Source: Goodfellowiella coeruleoviolacea (GTDB lineage: Bacteria; Actinomycetota; Actinomycetes; Mycobacteriales; Pseudonocardiaceae). From it: a DNA stretch of 64,000 nt. The notes below the pieces were generated by a model. It did not search any database. It was not told where the DNA came from and saw only the letters and a list, made by a program, of their open reading frames with translations. A program made the translations under genes and the position numbers. Of the stretch, positions 40,597-50,423 are shown one piece after another (within the stretch, counting starts at the first letter, position 1; the number at the start of each line of letters is the position of its first letter). The stretch spans positions 1 through 64,000 of the forward strand of contig NZ_JAMTCK010000004.1 in NCBI RefSeq assembly GCF_024171785.1, read 5' to 3'.

Positions 40597-41169
40597 CTAC
40601 CGTGATGGTTTGTTCACCGGTCGCACCGCCCGGGCGGGACCGCCGACGGCGTGGCCCACGGCCCGGCCGTACAGCGGCGCGGCCCCGCCGACCGGGGTCG
40701 GCGAGTTGATCTCCTGCAGCCGGCGCACCAGGTCGCCGGTGGGCATCCGGCACAGCTCGGCCATGAACCGCAGCGCCGGCAGGTCCAGGTGCACCTCGGG
40801 CGAGGTGCCCGGGGCCAGCCGGTCGAGCTGGTCGGCCGCCCAGCGGCGCAGCGGCAGCAGGTCGTTGCCGCCGTCGCTGGCCATCCGGATCAGGTTGATC
40901 CGCACCCGGCGGTTGGTCAGCCCCCCCAGCACCCGGTCGTGCACCCGGGCGAGCACCTCGTGCGCTGGCACGTCCAGTGCGTTGCAGATCTCCACCAGGC
41001 GGACCACCGAGCACTGCCGGGTGCCCAGCTCGTAGGTGGCCAGGGTCTGCAGGGAGATCTCGGTCTGGAGGCGGCGGTTGAGCTCCTTTCGCGTCCAGCC
41101 GCGCTGCTTGCGCAGCCTGCGCAGCTCCTCGCCGAGCGCGCGCTGGTAGCTCACTGTGTCGATCTGCAC
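40597..41169 (-). CDS. XRE-type helix-turn-helix regulator
   Basis: The 190-residue protein opens VQIDTVSYQRALGEELRRLR, followed by WTRKELNRRLQTEISLQTLA and YELGTRQCSVVRLVEICNAL, an XRE domain with an unusual second helix. The C-terminal half contains LRRWAADQLDRLAPG and LPALRFMAELCRMPTGDLVR. Start GTG 41169 follows GGAGGAAG. It may repress from the AT-rich palindrome at 41330. No partner gene is obvious. Confidence 0.85.
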   Translation of the reverse strand: MQIDTVSYQRALGEELRRLRKQRGWTRKELNRRLQTEISLQTLATYELGTRQCSVVRLVEICNALDVPAHEVLARVHDRVLGGLTNRRVRINLIRMASDGGNDLLPLRRWAADQLDRLAPGTSPEVHLDLPALRFMAELCRMPTGDLVRRLQEINSPTPVGGAAPLYGRAVGHAVGGPARAVRPVNKPSR

Positions 41170-41329
41170 GGTCGCTTCCTCCACCCCGAATTGCCCACAA
41201 CGGTCAGCGGTCTTCCGTCCATTGCCCACGCCGGAGCGAAAAACCCCCACACAGGAGAAGCGTTCAACACCGGGCTGATTACGCGGATTATGCGAAGAAC
41301 CACCCGAATGGACCAAGCAAACGACTACT

Positions 41330-41348
41330 AAAAGTTATCGAAACTTTT
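41330..41348. promoter_or_regulatory. AAAAGTT-ATCGA-AACTTTT palindrome
   Basis: A perfect 7-bp inverted repeat around a 5-nt centre sits in an AT-rich patch between the XRE gene (start 41169) and the SanA-like gene (stop 41454). It is the most AT-rich symmetric site in the window and lies about 160 nt upstream of the XRE start, a plausible operator or promoter region. Confidence 0.45.
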
Positions 41349-41453
41349 CGGTGCGTACTAGTCCCAGGTCGGCGGGGTGCCGGCGGCGCGGGTGGTGTGC
41401 GGGTTCGAGCGGGGGAACTGATTGACTTAACAACAATATGGGCGCCGCTCGGT

Positions 41454-42170
41454 TCATTGCTCATCCGAGCGCAAAGCGTCTGTCACGCCGGTCTCTGCCG
41501 GGCCGAGCAGGCGGGGGTCGGGCTTGGCGACCAGGGCGTCCCACATGGCCTTGCCGCTGGCGAACGCCTCGCGCACGTACCCGTAGTAGGTGCCCACGCC
41601 GTTGTTGATGCCCGACGAGTCGTGGCCGACGCCGTAGGCGTCGATGCCGGCCGCCCGGCACAGCGCGACCGCGCGCGGCAGGTGGAAGTTCTGCGTCACC
41701 ACGATCGCCCGGTCCACCCCGAAGATCCGGCGCGCCCGGCTGCACGAGTCCCAGGTGTCGAACCCGGCGTAGTCGGCCACGATGACCCGGTCCGGCACGC
41801 CCCTGCCGATCAGGTACGCGCGCATGGCGCTGGGCTCGTCGTAGTCGGTGGTGCTGTTGTCCCCGCTGACCAGCAGCACCTTCACCTTGCCCCGGCGGTA
41901 GAGGTCGGCGGCCACGTCCAGCCGGCCGGCCAGGAACTGCGACGGGGTGCCCTGCCTGGTCAGGCCGGCGCCCAGCACCAGCGCCACCGGCGCCTCGGGC
42001 ACCTCCTCGGGCGTGGACCGGTAGGCCGCGCTGCTGGCGTATGCCCAGGTGATCGGGGCCAGCCCGAGCGTGGCCAGCAGCCCACCGACGATCAGCACCC
42101 ACCGCCACGGCTTGCGCACCCAGCACCCCCACCCGGCCGGTCCGCGGCCGGTCGTATCGCACGACAACAC
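41454..42170 (-). CDS. SanA/YdcF-like DUF218 membrane-anchored protein
   Basis: The 238-residue protein has one N-terminal membrane helix (about 22-44) and a DUF218 domain: VALVLGAGLTRQGTPSQFLA, RLDVAADLYRRGKVKVLLVS, GDNSTTDYDEPSAMRAYL and VTQNFHLPRAVALCRAAGID. SanA-type proteins affect envelope permeability and vancomycin tolerance in enteric bacteria. Downstream of the LCP gene on the same strand, but a strong terminator separates them. Start GTG 42170. Confidence 0.88.
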   Translation of the reverse strand: MLSCDTTGRGPAGWGCWVRKPWRWVLIVGGLLATLGLAPITWAYASSAAYRSTPEEVPEAPVALVLGAGLTRQGTPSQFLAGRLDVAADLYRRGKVKVLLVSGDNSTTDYDEPSAMRAYLIGRGVPDRVIVADYAGFDTWDSCSRARRIFGVDRAIVVTQNFHLPRAVALCRAAGIDAYGVGHDSSGINNGVGTYYGYVREAFASGKAMWDALVAKPDPRLLGPAETGVTDALRSDEQ

Positions 42171-42236
42171 CAGGCGTGACGTGCTGCCACGCCGTCCTGT
42201 CAGACGTCCGAACGGGCAGGACGGTTGCGTGACGAA

Positions 42237-42270
42237 GGCCCGGGCTCGGCTGTGGTGTCGAGCCCGGGCC
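42237..42270 (-). terminator. Terminator after the LCP gene
   Basis: GGCCCGGGCTCG (42237-42248) pairs perfectly with CGAGCCCGGGCC (42259-42270), a 12-bp stem with a 10-nt loop, 18 nt after the stop codon of the minus-strand LCP gene. Confidence 0.7.
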
Positions 42271-42287
42271 GTGCCGTCGGCGACGGA

Positions 42288-44570
42288 TCAGTACACGCAG
42301 CGCACGCCGTCGGCGGTGATCGGCTGGTCCTCCGGGTCCGGGCTGTCCGCGGTGCTGCTGGCGGGCTGCTGCGGGGCCAGGCCGGTGAGCCCGTTGAGCC
42401 GCACGCCGCCGTCCTGGGCGAAGCCCTGGGTGCCCGGGCCGGTGTAGTCGGTGCCGAGGAACACCCGCACGTGGCCGGCGGGGATGTTGCTGTCCGGCTC
42501 GATGGCGATGTCCCCGCCCAGCGCCTCGACCACGGTCTGCGCGCCGGCCTTGTCCGCGCTGCTGCCGTAGCGCACCACCGACTTGGCCCGGTTGGTCGCG
42601 TTGTCCACGTTGCCCTCGGTGAAGCCCTGGGCCACCAGGGACTTCATCACCTCACCCGCCAGGCCCTCGGTCGGCGTGGCGTTGCGGACCTCCACGGTGA
42701 TCTTGGCGTTGCCCGGGTTGGCCGGGGCGGTGGAACTGGCCGCCCCGCTCGGCTCGGGGGCGCCGGTCAGGCTGCGCACCCACGCCTGCACCTCACGCGG
42801 CTTGACCTCCACGGCCTCGCCGTCCTCCGGCGTGGCCAGCTGGGGGTTGCCGGTGGGAATCGTGCGGAACTCGATGTTGCCGCCGGTCAGCCCCTGCATC
42901 TGCTGGGCGAAGCGGAGGATGTCCCAGCCCTTGTCCAGCACGATGTACTGCTTGATCGCGTCGGCCAGGCTGCCCAGCCTGGCCGGGTTGGCCAGGGTGC
43001 CCGCGGAGAGCACCTGGCTGGCCAGACCGGCCATGAACACCTGCTGGCGCACGATCCGGTCCAGGTCGGTGCGGGGCAGGTCGTAGCGCTGCCGGACGAA
43101 GGCCAGCGCCTCCTTGCCCTGGATGACGTGCTCGCCCGCGGTGAACTTCGCGCCGGACTTGGGTTCGTTCACATCGCGCCGCAGGCACACCTTCACCCCG
43201 CCGACGGCCTTGGTGATCTGGTAGAAGCCCACCAGGTTGACCTCGGCGTAGTGGTCGACCTTGATGCCGGTGAGGGTCTGGATGGTCTCGATCAGGTTCT
43301 TGGCGCCGGCCTCGTTGGACTTGACCTCCACCTGGTCCTCGGGCAGCCCCTGCTTGGTCAGCTCCCGCTTGACCGGGTTCTTGCCGAACGCGTACGCCGA
43401 GTTGAGCTTGTGCTTGCCGTTGTCCCCGGCGATCTCCACGTAGGAGTCCCGGGGCAGCGAGATGGCCACGGTCTTCTTGGTGGTGTCGACGGGGATGTGC
43501 AGCAGGATCATGGTGTCGGTGTTCAGGCCGCCGTCCTCGGAGCTGCCCGCCTGCAACTCGTTGAGGATCTCCTGGGGCAGCGGCTTGCCGTTGGCGTCCA
43601 GCCGGCTGTCCAGGCCCACCAGCAGGATGTCCACGGCGCCGTCCGCGGGCTTCTCGCCCTCGCCGCCACTGATCACGTCCGTGGTGTTCAGGTCGGTGAA
43701 CTGATGGAGGTTGGCCCAGGCGTAGCCGGTGAGGGTGAGCACCAGCACCGAGGCGATGGCCAGCACGGTGCGGCCGGCGCGCAGCGCGCGGCGGCGCCCC
43801 GAGGAGGCCGACAGCGCCGCCGGGGGCCGATCGGCCGGCCGCGGCGGCACCCGGTTCGACCCGGGCCGCGCCGGTCGCTCGCGCTCACCGCCGGCCTCGG
43901 CGCGGTTCGCGCTCGGCCGGTTCCGCTGTGGACGGTCGCCGCGGTCGCCCCCCGGTCGGTCGGGGTCCGGGCGGTCCGCGCCGGAGCGCACCGGAGCGGG
44001 CGGAATGTCCCGTTCGGTCGGTTGTTCGTCGGGTGCGGGGCGGCGCCGGGCCGAGGGCGCCAGCCCGCCCCGGTTGCCCCGCGGCTGGTCGGCGCCGGGC
44101 CGGGGCTGCTCGCGGGGGGAGCGCGGGGCCGGGCCGCGGCCCGGCTGGGGTGCGCGGACCTGGTCGCGCCCGCCCGGCGGCTGGCCGGCGCGGCCGGCGG
44201 GCACCCCGCGGTCCGGGGCGGGGCGCCCCTCCTGGGGGCCGCCCGCGCGGGGCCGGCCACCCGGCGTCGGCTGGCCACCCGGTGCCTGACCGCCTCGCGG
44301 TCCACCCGGCTGCGGGTTCAGCCGGTCCCGCACCTCACGGCCCTGCGGGGGCTGGTCGCGCTCGGGCGGGGGCTGGCGGGGCGCGCCGCCGGGGCCGGTG
44401 CCCGGCCGGCCGGACTGTTCCAACCGGCCCTGAAACCGTTCGTCCGAGCCAGCAGGGGGGCGGGGGCGTCTGGGCTGCGCCGGCCCGGGACGACCGCCTG
44501 AGCGTCGCGGTGGGACTGGCCGACCTGAGCGGTCGGCAGGGTCGCCTGGTCGCGGCGGCCGATTGTCCAC
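42288..44570 (-). CDS. LytR-CpsA-Psr (LCP) family cell-wall ligase
   Basis: The 760-residue protein has a very long Pro/Arg/Gly-rich cytoplasmic N-terminus (1-255), one membrane helix (about 262-284), an LCP domain and a C-terminal LytR_C domain. The LCP domain carries [59 protein letters not shown] and [22 protein letters not shown] enzymes attach arabinogalactan, teichoic acids or capsule to peptidoglycan. Start GTG 44570 with AGGAG upstream. The disordered tail is likely a phosphorylation or scaffold region. Confidence 0.92.
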   Translation of the reverse strand: MDNRPPRPGDPADRSGRPVPPRRSGGRPGPAQPRRPRPPAGSDERFQGRLEQSGRPGTGPGGAPRQPPPERDQPPQGREVRDRLNPQPGGPRGGQAPGGQPTPGGRPRAGGPQEGRPAPDRGVPAGRAGQPPGGRDQVRAPQPGRGPAPRSPREQPRPGADQPRGNRGGLAPSARRRPAPDEQPTERDIPPAPVRSGADRPDPDRPGGDRGDRPQRNRPSANRAEAGGERERPARPGSNRVPPRPADRPPAALSASSGRRRALRAGRTVLAIASVLVLTLTGYAWANLHQFTDLNTTDVISGGEGEKPADGAVDILLVGLDSRLDANGKPLPQEILNELQAGSSEDGGLNTDTMILLHIPVDTTKKTVAISLPRDSYVEIAGDNGKHKLNSAYAFGKNPVKRELTKQGLPEDQVEVKSNEAGAKNLIETIQTLTGIKVDHYAEVNLVGFYQITKAVGGVKVCLRRDVNEPKSGAKFTAGEHVIQGKEALAFVRQRYDLPRTDLDRIVRQQVFMAGLASQVLSAGTLANPARLGSLADAIKQYIVLDKGWDILRFAQQMQGLTGGNIEFRTIPTGNPQLATPEDGEAVEVKPREVQAWVRSLTGAPEPSGAASSTAPANPGNAKITVEVRNATPTEGLAGEVMKSLVAQGFTEGNVDNATNRAKSVVRYGSSADKAGAQTVVEALGGDIAIEPDSNIPAGHVRVFLGTDYTGPGTQGFAQDGGVRLNGLTGLAPQQPASSTADSPDPEDQPITADGVRCVY

Positions 44571-44871
44571 ACCTACTCCTCTCCCCGAGTCGACAGGTAA
44601 ATCACCTGATCCAGCGATAACTTCTCAGATAGACGTGCGCGAACTCGTTCGGGTTGCCCATGTCACCTGTAGGGTGACACAGCTCCGGTGCGGCCGGTTC
44701 TACCGCCGGCCACAACGACCTGACCAGTGCGCGCGCCGCCCTGAGACCTTCGTCTCGGACGTGGGGTTCCCGCCGCTGCGGAACGTCACCGTTCGGTTTC
44801 GGTACGGCAACCAACCAAGGTCGCCTAGACTCGCACTCTCATCCCGCACCACCTCAATTGGGGTTGCCGCT
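44571..44871. other. 301-nt divergent intergenic region (LCP and glyQS)
   Basis: No gene is present. It contains the symmetric site at 44661-44679 and a GC-rich hairpin near 44694-44713. I looked for T-box features (specifier loop, TGGNACCGCG antiterminator bulge) upstream of glyQS and did not find them. Confidence 0.45.
44661..44679. promoter_or_regulatory. TGTCACC-N5-GGTGACA inverted repeat
   Basis: A perfect 7-bp inverted repeat with a 5-nt centre (TGTAG) lies about 90 nt upstream of the LCP gene start and 190 nt upstream of glyQS. Dimensions fit a dimeric helix-turn-helix protein. The binding protein is unknown. Confidence 0.45.
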
Positions 44872-47800
44872 GTGTTGACCATGCAGGACGCGTTGCTCGC
44901 GTTGACCAGGTACTGGACCGATCGGGGCTGCCTCGTGGTGCAACCCTTCAACACCGAGGTCGGCGCCGGAACCCTGAACCCGGCGACCGTGTTGCGTGTG
45001 CTGGGACCTGAGCCGTGGCGGGTGGCCTATGTGGAACCGAGTGTGCGCCCGGACGACGCGCGGTACGGAGAGAACCCGAACCGGTTGCAGACCCACACCC
45101 AGTTCCAGGTGATTCTCAAGCCGGACCCCGGGAATCCGCAGGAGTTGTACCTGGGCAGTCTAGCCGCGCTCGGCATCGACGTGCGCGCGCACGACGTCCG
45201 CTTCGTCGAGGACAACTGGGCCTCGCCCGCGCTCGGCGCGTGGGGGCTGGGCTGGGAGGTCTGGCTGGACGGGTTGGAAATCACCCAGTTCACCTACTTC
45301 CAGCAGGCGGGTGGGTTGACCCTCGACCCGGTCTCGGTGGAGATCACCTACGGGGTCGAGCGCATCATGATGGCGCTGCAACAGGTCGACCACTTCAAGA
45401 AGATCGCCTACGCGCCCGGCATCTCCTACGGCGAGGCGTTCGGCCAGGCCGAGTACGAGATGAGCCGCTACTACCTCGACGACGCCGACGTCGCCGCCAA
45501 CCAGCGGCTGTTCGAGGACTACGCGGCCGAGGCCCGCCGGATGCTGGACGCCGGCCTGCCCGTGCCCGCGCACACCCTGGTGCTCAAGTGCTCGCACACG
45601 TTCAACGTGCTCGACGCCCGCGGCGCGATCAGCACCACCGAGCGGGCCCGCGCCTTCGGCCGGATGCGGGAGCTGGCCAGGGAAGTGGCCGCGCTGTGGG
45701 CACAGCGCCGGGAGGAACTGGGACATCCACTGGGGACGGTCAGCGCGCCGCCGGCCGCGGCCCTGCCGGAGCGGCTGCCCGAGGTCACCGCCCCGGCCAC
45801 GCTGCTGTTCGAGATCGGCACCGAGGAACTGCCGCCGGCCGAGGTGAGCAGGACGGTGACCGCGGTGCGCGAGGCGGTGACCGCCAAGCTGGCCGCCAGC
45901 CGGCTGGCGCACGGCGAGGTGACCGTGCACGGCACGCCCCGCCGGATCGTGGTGCTGGTGGCCGAGGTGGCCCCGCGCGAACCCGACGCCGAGCGCACCG
46001 TGCGCGGCCCGAGGGCCAGCGCCGCCTACGACGCCGAGGGCCAGCCCACCAGGGCGGCGCTGGGCTTCGCCCGCGGCCAGGGCGTGGACGTCGGCGAGCT
46101 GACCCGGATCGACGTGGACGGCGTCGAGTACGTGGGCCTGGTGCGCACCGACGTCGGGCGGGGCGCGGTCGAGGTGCTCAGCGGCCTGCTCGCCGAGGTG
46201 GTCGGCGAGCTGCGCGCGGACAAGAACATGCGGTGGAACGACGCGAAGCTGTCGTTCAGCCGGCCGATCCGCTGGCTGCTCGCCCTGCTCGGCGACACTC
46301 CGGTGCCTGTTGTGGTGTCCTCTTTGGCCAGTGGCACCACCACCCGGGTGCACCGCACCGCCGAGGCACCCGAGATCGAAGTGTCCACTGCGGACGGTTA
46401 TCTGGATCTGTTGGCACGCCACGAGATCGACGCCGACGCCGCGCACCGGCGGCAGCAGATCGTTGCCGGGGCCGGAATGCTGGCCGCCCAGGTCGGCGGC
46501 ACGGTGGACGCCGAGGCCGAGGCCGCGCTCGTCGACGAGGTGACCAACCTGGTGGAGTGGCCCACCCCGGTGCTCGGCGGCTTCGCCCCCGACTACCTGG
46601 AGCTGCCCGCCGAGATCCTGACCACGGTGATGCGCAAGCACCAGCGCTACCTGCCGGTGCGCGACGCCCAGGGCGCGCTGCTGCCGCACTTCGTGGCCGT
46701 GGCCAACGGTGCCTGCGACGAGGACGTGGTGCGCGCCGGCAACGAGGCCGTGCTGCGCGCCCGCTACGAGGACGCCGCGTTCTTCTGGCGCGCTGACCTG
46801 GCCACGCCGCTGGCCCGGATGAAGGCCGGCCTGACCAAGCTCACCTTCGCCGAGCGGCTCGGCTCCATGGCCGACCGCGCCGAGCGCATCGCCGAGCTGG
46901 CCTCGGTCCTGGCCGACCGGGTGGAGCTGACCGAGACCGACCGGGCCACCCTCACCCGCGCCGGCGAGCTGGCCAAGTTCGACCTCGGCTCGCAGATGGT
47001 CATCGAACTGTCCAGTTTGGCCGGTGTGATGGCCAGGGAGTACGCCCGCCGGGCCGGTGAGCCCGAGGCCGTGGCCACCGCGCTGTTCGAGATGGAGTTG
47101 CCGCGCGGCGGCGGTGACGCCCTGCCGACCACCACCCCGGGCGCGCTGCTCGCCCTGGCCGACCGGTTCGACCTGCTGGTCGGGTTGTTCGGGATCGGCG
47201 CCAACCCCACCGGCCGCTCCGACCCGTTCGGCCTGCGCCGGGCCGCGCTCGGCGTGGTGAGCATCCTGCGCGCCTTCCCGGGGCTGCGGGCGATCACCCT
47301 GGACGCGGCGCTGTCCTCGGCCGCGGCGCGGCTGGCCGACCGCGGCGTGGACGTCCCGGCCAACGCGCTGGCCACGGCCAGGGAGTTCATCGTGCGCCGC
47401 TACGAGCAGCAGCTGCTCGACGCCGGCCACGACCACCGGTTCGTCAACGCGGTGCTGCCGCTGGCCGACGCGCCGGCCGACGCCGACCAGGCCGTGGCCG
47501 AGCTGACCGACCTGGCCGGCGACGCGGAGTTCGCCGAACTGGTCGCCGCGCTGCAACGGGTGCGCCGGATCGTGCCGGCCAGCACCCTCGCCGACTACGA
47601 CCCGGCGGTGTTGGCCGAGCCGGCCGAGCAGGCCCTGCACCGGGCGTTCGCCGAGGTGCGGGACGCGCTGGGCGGCCGGCGGGTCGGGCTGGCCGAGTTC
47701 GTGGCCGCGGCCCGTCCCCTGGTGGTGCCGGTCAACGAGTTCTTCGACCAGGTGCTGGTGATGGCCGAGGACGAGACCGTGCGCGCGGCCCGCCTCGGCC

Positions 47801-47874
47801 TGCTGGCCTCGGTCCGCGACCTGGCCGCCGGCATCCTCGACTGGCCAGCCCTGGGCACCTCCCTCACCGGCTGA
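44872..47874 (+). CDS. glyQS: Glycyl-tRNA synthetase, alpha and beta subunits fused
   Basis: The 1000-residue enzyme charges tRNA-Gly. Residues 1-285 match Gly[39 protein letters not shown] and [20 protein letters not shown]. From about 310 it matches GlyS beta: [24 protein letters not shown] (with the family DP/HD-like domains) and [15 protein letters not shown] near the end. A Pro/Ala-rich linker joins them. Fused alpha-beta GlyRS is known in Chlamydia and plastids; most actinobacteria carry the unrelated alpha2 type. GTG 44872 is chosen; ATG 44881 is an alternative. Confidence 0.94.
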   Translation: MLTMQDALLALTRYWTDRGCLVVQPFNTEVGAGTLNPATVLRVLGPEPWRVAYVEPSVRPDDARYGENPNRLQTHTQFQVILKPDPGNPQELYLGSLAALGIDVRAHDVRFVEDNWASPALGAWGLGWEVWLDGLEITQFTYFQQAGGLTLDPVSVEITYGVERIMMALQQVDHFKKIAYAPGISYGEAFGQAEYEMSRYYLDDADVAANQRLFEDYAAEARRMLDAGLPVPAHTLVLKCSHTFNVLDARGAISTTERARAFGRMRELAREVAALWAQRREELGHPLGTVSAPPAAALPERLPEVTAPATLLFEIGTEELPPAEVSRTVTAVREAVTAKLAASRLAHGEVTVHGTPRRIVVLVAEVAPREPDAERTVRGPRASAAYDAEGQPTRAALGFARGQGVDVGELTRIDVDGVEYVGLVRTDVGRGAVEVLSGLLAEVVGELRADKNMRWNDAKLSFSRPIRWLLALLGDTPVPVVVSSLASGTTTRVHRTAEAPEIEVSTADGYLDLLARHEIDADAAHRRQQIVAGAGMLAAQVGGTVDAEAEAALVDEVTNLVEWPTPVLGGFAPDYLELPAEILTTVMRKHQRYLPVRDAQGALLPHFVAVANGACDEDVVRAGNEAVLRARYEDAAFFWRADLATPLARMKAGLTKLTFAERLGSMADRAERIAELASVLADRVELTETDRATLTRAGELAKFDLGSQMVIELSSLAGVMAREYARRAGEPEAVATALFEMELPRGGGDALPTTTPGALLALADRFDLLVGLFGIGANPTGRSDPFGLRRAALGVVSILRAFPGLRAITLDAALSSAAARLADRGVDVPANALATAREFIVRRYEQQLLDAGHDHRFVNAVLPLADAPADADQAVAELTDLAGDAEFAELVAALQRVRRIVPASTLADYDPAVLAEPAEQALHRAFAEVRDALGGRRVGLAEFVAAARPLVVPVNEFFDQVLVMAEDETVRAARLGLLASVRDLAAGILDWPALGTSLTG

Positions 47875-48634
47875 CCCCGGTGATCGGCACGGGGCCAGCC
47901 GCCCACCGGCTGGCCCCACCCACCCGGCCCATCCCGTTCACCCCCCACCCCGCGAGTCGACAGTTCAGACCGCGCGAGTTGCCGGTTCACGCAGGCCCAG
48001 GTGGGTGAACGAGCCCCGCTCTCCACCCGTTCGCGTGTCATCCCATCGTGGGGAGTGACCACCCGGCGTGACACGGGCGGTCAGCTTCTGATCGGCCCTG
48101 CCGCCCCCACACGCGGGACCGGGTGTGCGGTCGCCCGCCGGCGCGCAGCCCGGTCAGGCGCGGCCGATTCGGTTCAGATATTCCACTTCGAAAGGAATAA
48201 TTGGCCGGCACTGTCCCGACGTGATCACCACGCGGGTCGCCGCCGCCGCGGCCGGACCGGGCGGCGGTGAACAGTGGGAAGTGGTGGCGGGAAACCGGCG
48301 GTGGAAATGCCGACCGGGTAAGTGGGAGAAGTGCCCACTGCGTCATTGACGCGTCCGGCGCGGCAATGCACCGGGATGTCCCGGCGGCACACCAGCACCA
48401 CCATCGCCGAGATCGCCCGGTGCGCCGGTGATCCGGGTACGGCGGCGAATCGCGGGAACGGCACCGGCGGTGCAGGGCGTCCTCGGAACGAGTGAATTGA
48501 TCACCGAGCCAATTGGTGGTTTCGAAATTATCGCCCGACCGGTTGATCTATTCAGCCTATTGACGTCAGTGCTGATTCAGAGATGAACTTTGCGCCTTAC
48601 TCGTGGTGATCACTTTCACTCAGGGGGCGGGTTG
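47875..48634. other. 760-nt intergenic region
   Basis: It holds the glyQS terminator (47891-47917) and no convincing gene. The segment 48490-48610 is clearly richer in A and T and probably contains the promoter of the downstream sugar-binding lipoprotein. Confidence 0.5.
47891..47917 (+). terminator. Terminator after glyQS
   Basis: GGGGCCAGCCG (47891-47901) pairs perfectly with CGGCTGGCCCC (47907-47917) around a 5-nt loop, 17 nt past the glyQS stop. Confidence 0.7.
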
Positions 48635-49753
48635 ATGCGAAGAGGCATCGCCAGAACAAGAACATGGGCCGGGCTGTTGGCCGCGGCAATGGGGCTGACC
48701 GCGTGCGGGCCGTCCGGAGTGGACACCCGGTCGAGCACCAGCACGGTCGCGGCCGCCCGGCCGGTGGTGGGGGTGATCCTGCCGGACCGGGCCTCGTCCA
48801 CCCGCTGGGAGGAGCAGGACCGGCCCATGCTGGCGCAGGCGCTGCAGTTCGCCGGCGTGGAACCGGTCATCGAGAACGCCGAGGGCGACGAGAACCGGTT
48901 CGCCAGCCTGGCGGACAGCCTGATCAGCCGGGGTGCCAAGGTCCTCATCATCGTCCCGCTGTCCAGCGAGGGCGGGGTGACCGTGGAGAGGAAGGCCGCC
49001 GACGCCGGCATCCCGGTCATCGACTACGACCGGATCAGCCTCGGCGGCAGCGCCGAGTACTACGTGTCCTTCGACAACCTCAAGGTGGGCGAGTTGCAGG
49101 CCGCCGGGCTGGTGAACTGCCTCGGCCAGCAGGCCGGGCCGAAGCGCATCGTGGAGATCCAGGGCTCGCCCACCGACAACAACGCCACCCAGTTGCAGGC
49201 GGGACAGCAGCGGGTGCTGCGGGACAGGTACGACTCCGGCGCCTACCAGCTGGTGCGGCGCGAGTGGATCGACAACTGGGACCCGCAACTGGGGGCGATG
49301 ACCTTCCGCGACATCCTCAGCAGCGAGCGGGACATCGACGGCGTGATCGCCGCCAACGACCAGCTCGCCGCCGGGGTGCTGGCCGTGCTGCGCGACCGCA
49401 AGCTGCTCGGCAAGGTGCCGGTCACCGGCCAGGACGCCACGCTGGAGGGGCTGCGCGCGGTGCTGCGCGGCGAGCAGTGCGTGACCGTGTACAAGTCGAT
49501 CCGGGACGAGGCCGAGGGGGCCGCCCGCCTGGCCGTGGCCCTGGCCACCGGCGACCGCGTCGGCGCCGACGACCTGGCCACCGGCAACACCACCGACCAG
49601 GTCGGCCGCCGCGAGGTGAAGTCACTGCTGCTCAGCCCCGAGCCGGTGGACCGCGCCGGGGTCGTGGAACTGGTGTCGGAGAACCTGGTGAGCGGTGCCG
49701 TGCTGTGCGCCGACGACATGGCGTCGGTCTGCGCGCAGGCCGGCATCGGCTAG
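48635..49753 (+). CDS. Orphan sugar ABC transporter substrate-binding lipoprotein (XylF-like)
   Basis: The 372-residue protein has a lipoprotein signal with lipobox LTAC near residue 24. A periplasmic-binding type I fold follows: VVGVILPDRASSTRWEEQDR, IENAEGDENRFASLADSLIS, IPVIDYDRISLGGSAEYYVS, VEIQGSPTDNNATQLQAG, and DGVIAANDQLAAGVLAVL. These match xylose/multiple-sugar binding proteins (XylF/ChvE). No permease or ATPase gene is adjacent, so it either serves a remote transporter or a sensor. Start ATG 48635 with AGGGGG upstream. Confidence 0.88.
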   Translation: MRRGIARTRTWAGLLAAAMGLTACGPSGVDTRSSTSTVAAARPVVGVILPDRASSTRWEEQDRPMLAQALQFAGVEPVIENAEGDENRFASLADSLISRGAKVLIIVPLSSEGGVTVERKAADAGIPVIDYDRISLGGSAEYYVSFDNLKVGELQAAGLVNCLGQQAGPKRIVEIQGSPTDNNATQLQAGQQRVLRDRYDSGAYQLVRREWIDNWDPQLGAMTFRDILSSERDIDGVIAANDQLAAGVLAVLRDRKLLGKVPVTGQDATLEGLRAVLRGEQCVTVYKSIRDEAEGAARLAVALATGDRVGADDLATGNTTDQVGRREVKSLLLSPEPVDRAGVVELVSENLVSGAVLCADDMASVCAQAGIG

Positions 49754-49769
49754 CCCCGGACGGCAGCGC

Positions 49770-50189
49770 CTACCGCTGGTTCGGGTTCCACTGGCCGGAG
49801 CCCGGCTGCGCCGGCGGCAGACCACCCGGCTGCACCGCCTGGTGCTGCGGACCCTGGTGCTGCGGCGCCCCGTACGGCTGCTGGCCCTGCGGGTAACCAG
49901 GCTGGCCCTGCGGGTGGCCGGGCTGCGCCTGCGGGTAGCCCGGCTGGGGCTGGCCCTGCGCCTGGGCGAGCAGCTGGTCGGCGTTGGCCCGGTCGATCTC
50001 GTAGGCCAGCCCGCAGAACGTGCACTGCAGGTGGTGCTTCTTGCTGACCGGGAACAGCGGGATGAAGAACAGGGTGAACTTGGTGACCCGACGGTTCAGC
50101 GAGTGCGCCGCCGGGTTGCCGCAACCCCGGCAGAGCAGTGTGAGCATCACCAGTTGCAGCGTGGTGGTGCGAAAACCCCAGATGATCAA
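49770..50189 (-). CDS. Zinc-ribbon protein with repetitive Pro/Gln tail
   Basis: The 139-residue protein has two CxxC pairs, CRGCGNP and CTFCGLAYEID, framing LFFIPLFPVSKKHHLQ, the zinc-ribbon layout of small actinobacterial proteins. Residues 70-139 are a repetitive, disordered GYPQAQPGHPQGQPGYPQGQ tail. Start is TTG 50189, with AAAGGA upstream; there is no ATG or GTG nearby. It is convergent with the sugar-binding lipoprotein. Function unknown. Confidence 0.75.
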   Translation of the reverse strand: MIIWGFRTTTLQLVMLTLLCRGCGNPAAHSLNRRVTKFTLFFIPLFPVSKKHHLQCTFCGLAYEIDRANADQLLAQAQGQPQPGYPQAQPGHPQGQPGYPQGQQPYGAPQHQGPQHQAVQPGGLPPAQPGSGQWNPNQR

Positions 50190-50423
50190 AGCCGTTTCCT
50201 TTCGTCCGTTCCCGGCCCCGGCAGGGTAGACGCCCGGCGGTCGCGGCTGGTTTCACCGGTGGCGGCCACCACCCGGAAAACCGCGCCGGACCGCCGGAAT
50301 TGCCCGAAGCCTGCCGAATCGACCACCGGACACCGGTCGGGAAAGCGGCGTGGCTGACCGGAAACGGCCACCCGGACCAGTGCCGGGTCGGTCAGCGACG
50401 GATCACCTCGGCCGACGATCGCC

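Noticed and set aside
44640-44871. T-box riboswitch upstream of glyQS
   Set aside because: No specifier loop or TGGNACCGCG antiterminator sequence can be found; the hairpins present are ordinary.
45160-47919. 919-codon minus-strand frame opposite glyQS
   Set aside because: Low-complexity His/Gly/Arg product with no similarity, antisense to a clear synthetase.
48001-48270. 89-codon frame in the gap after glyQS
   Set aside because: No ribosome site, arginine-rich product, no similarity.
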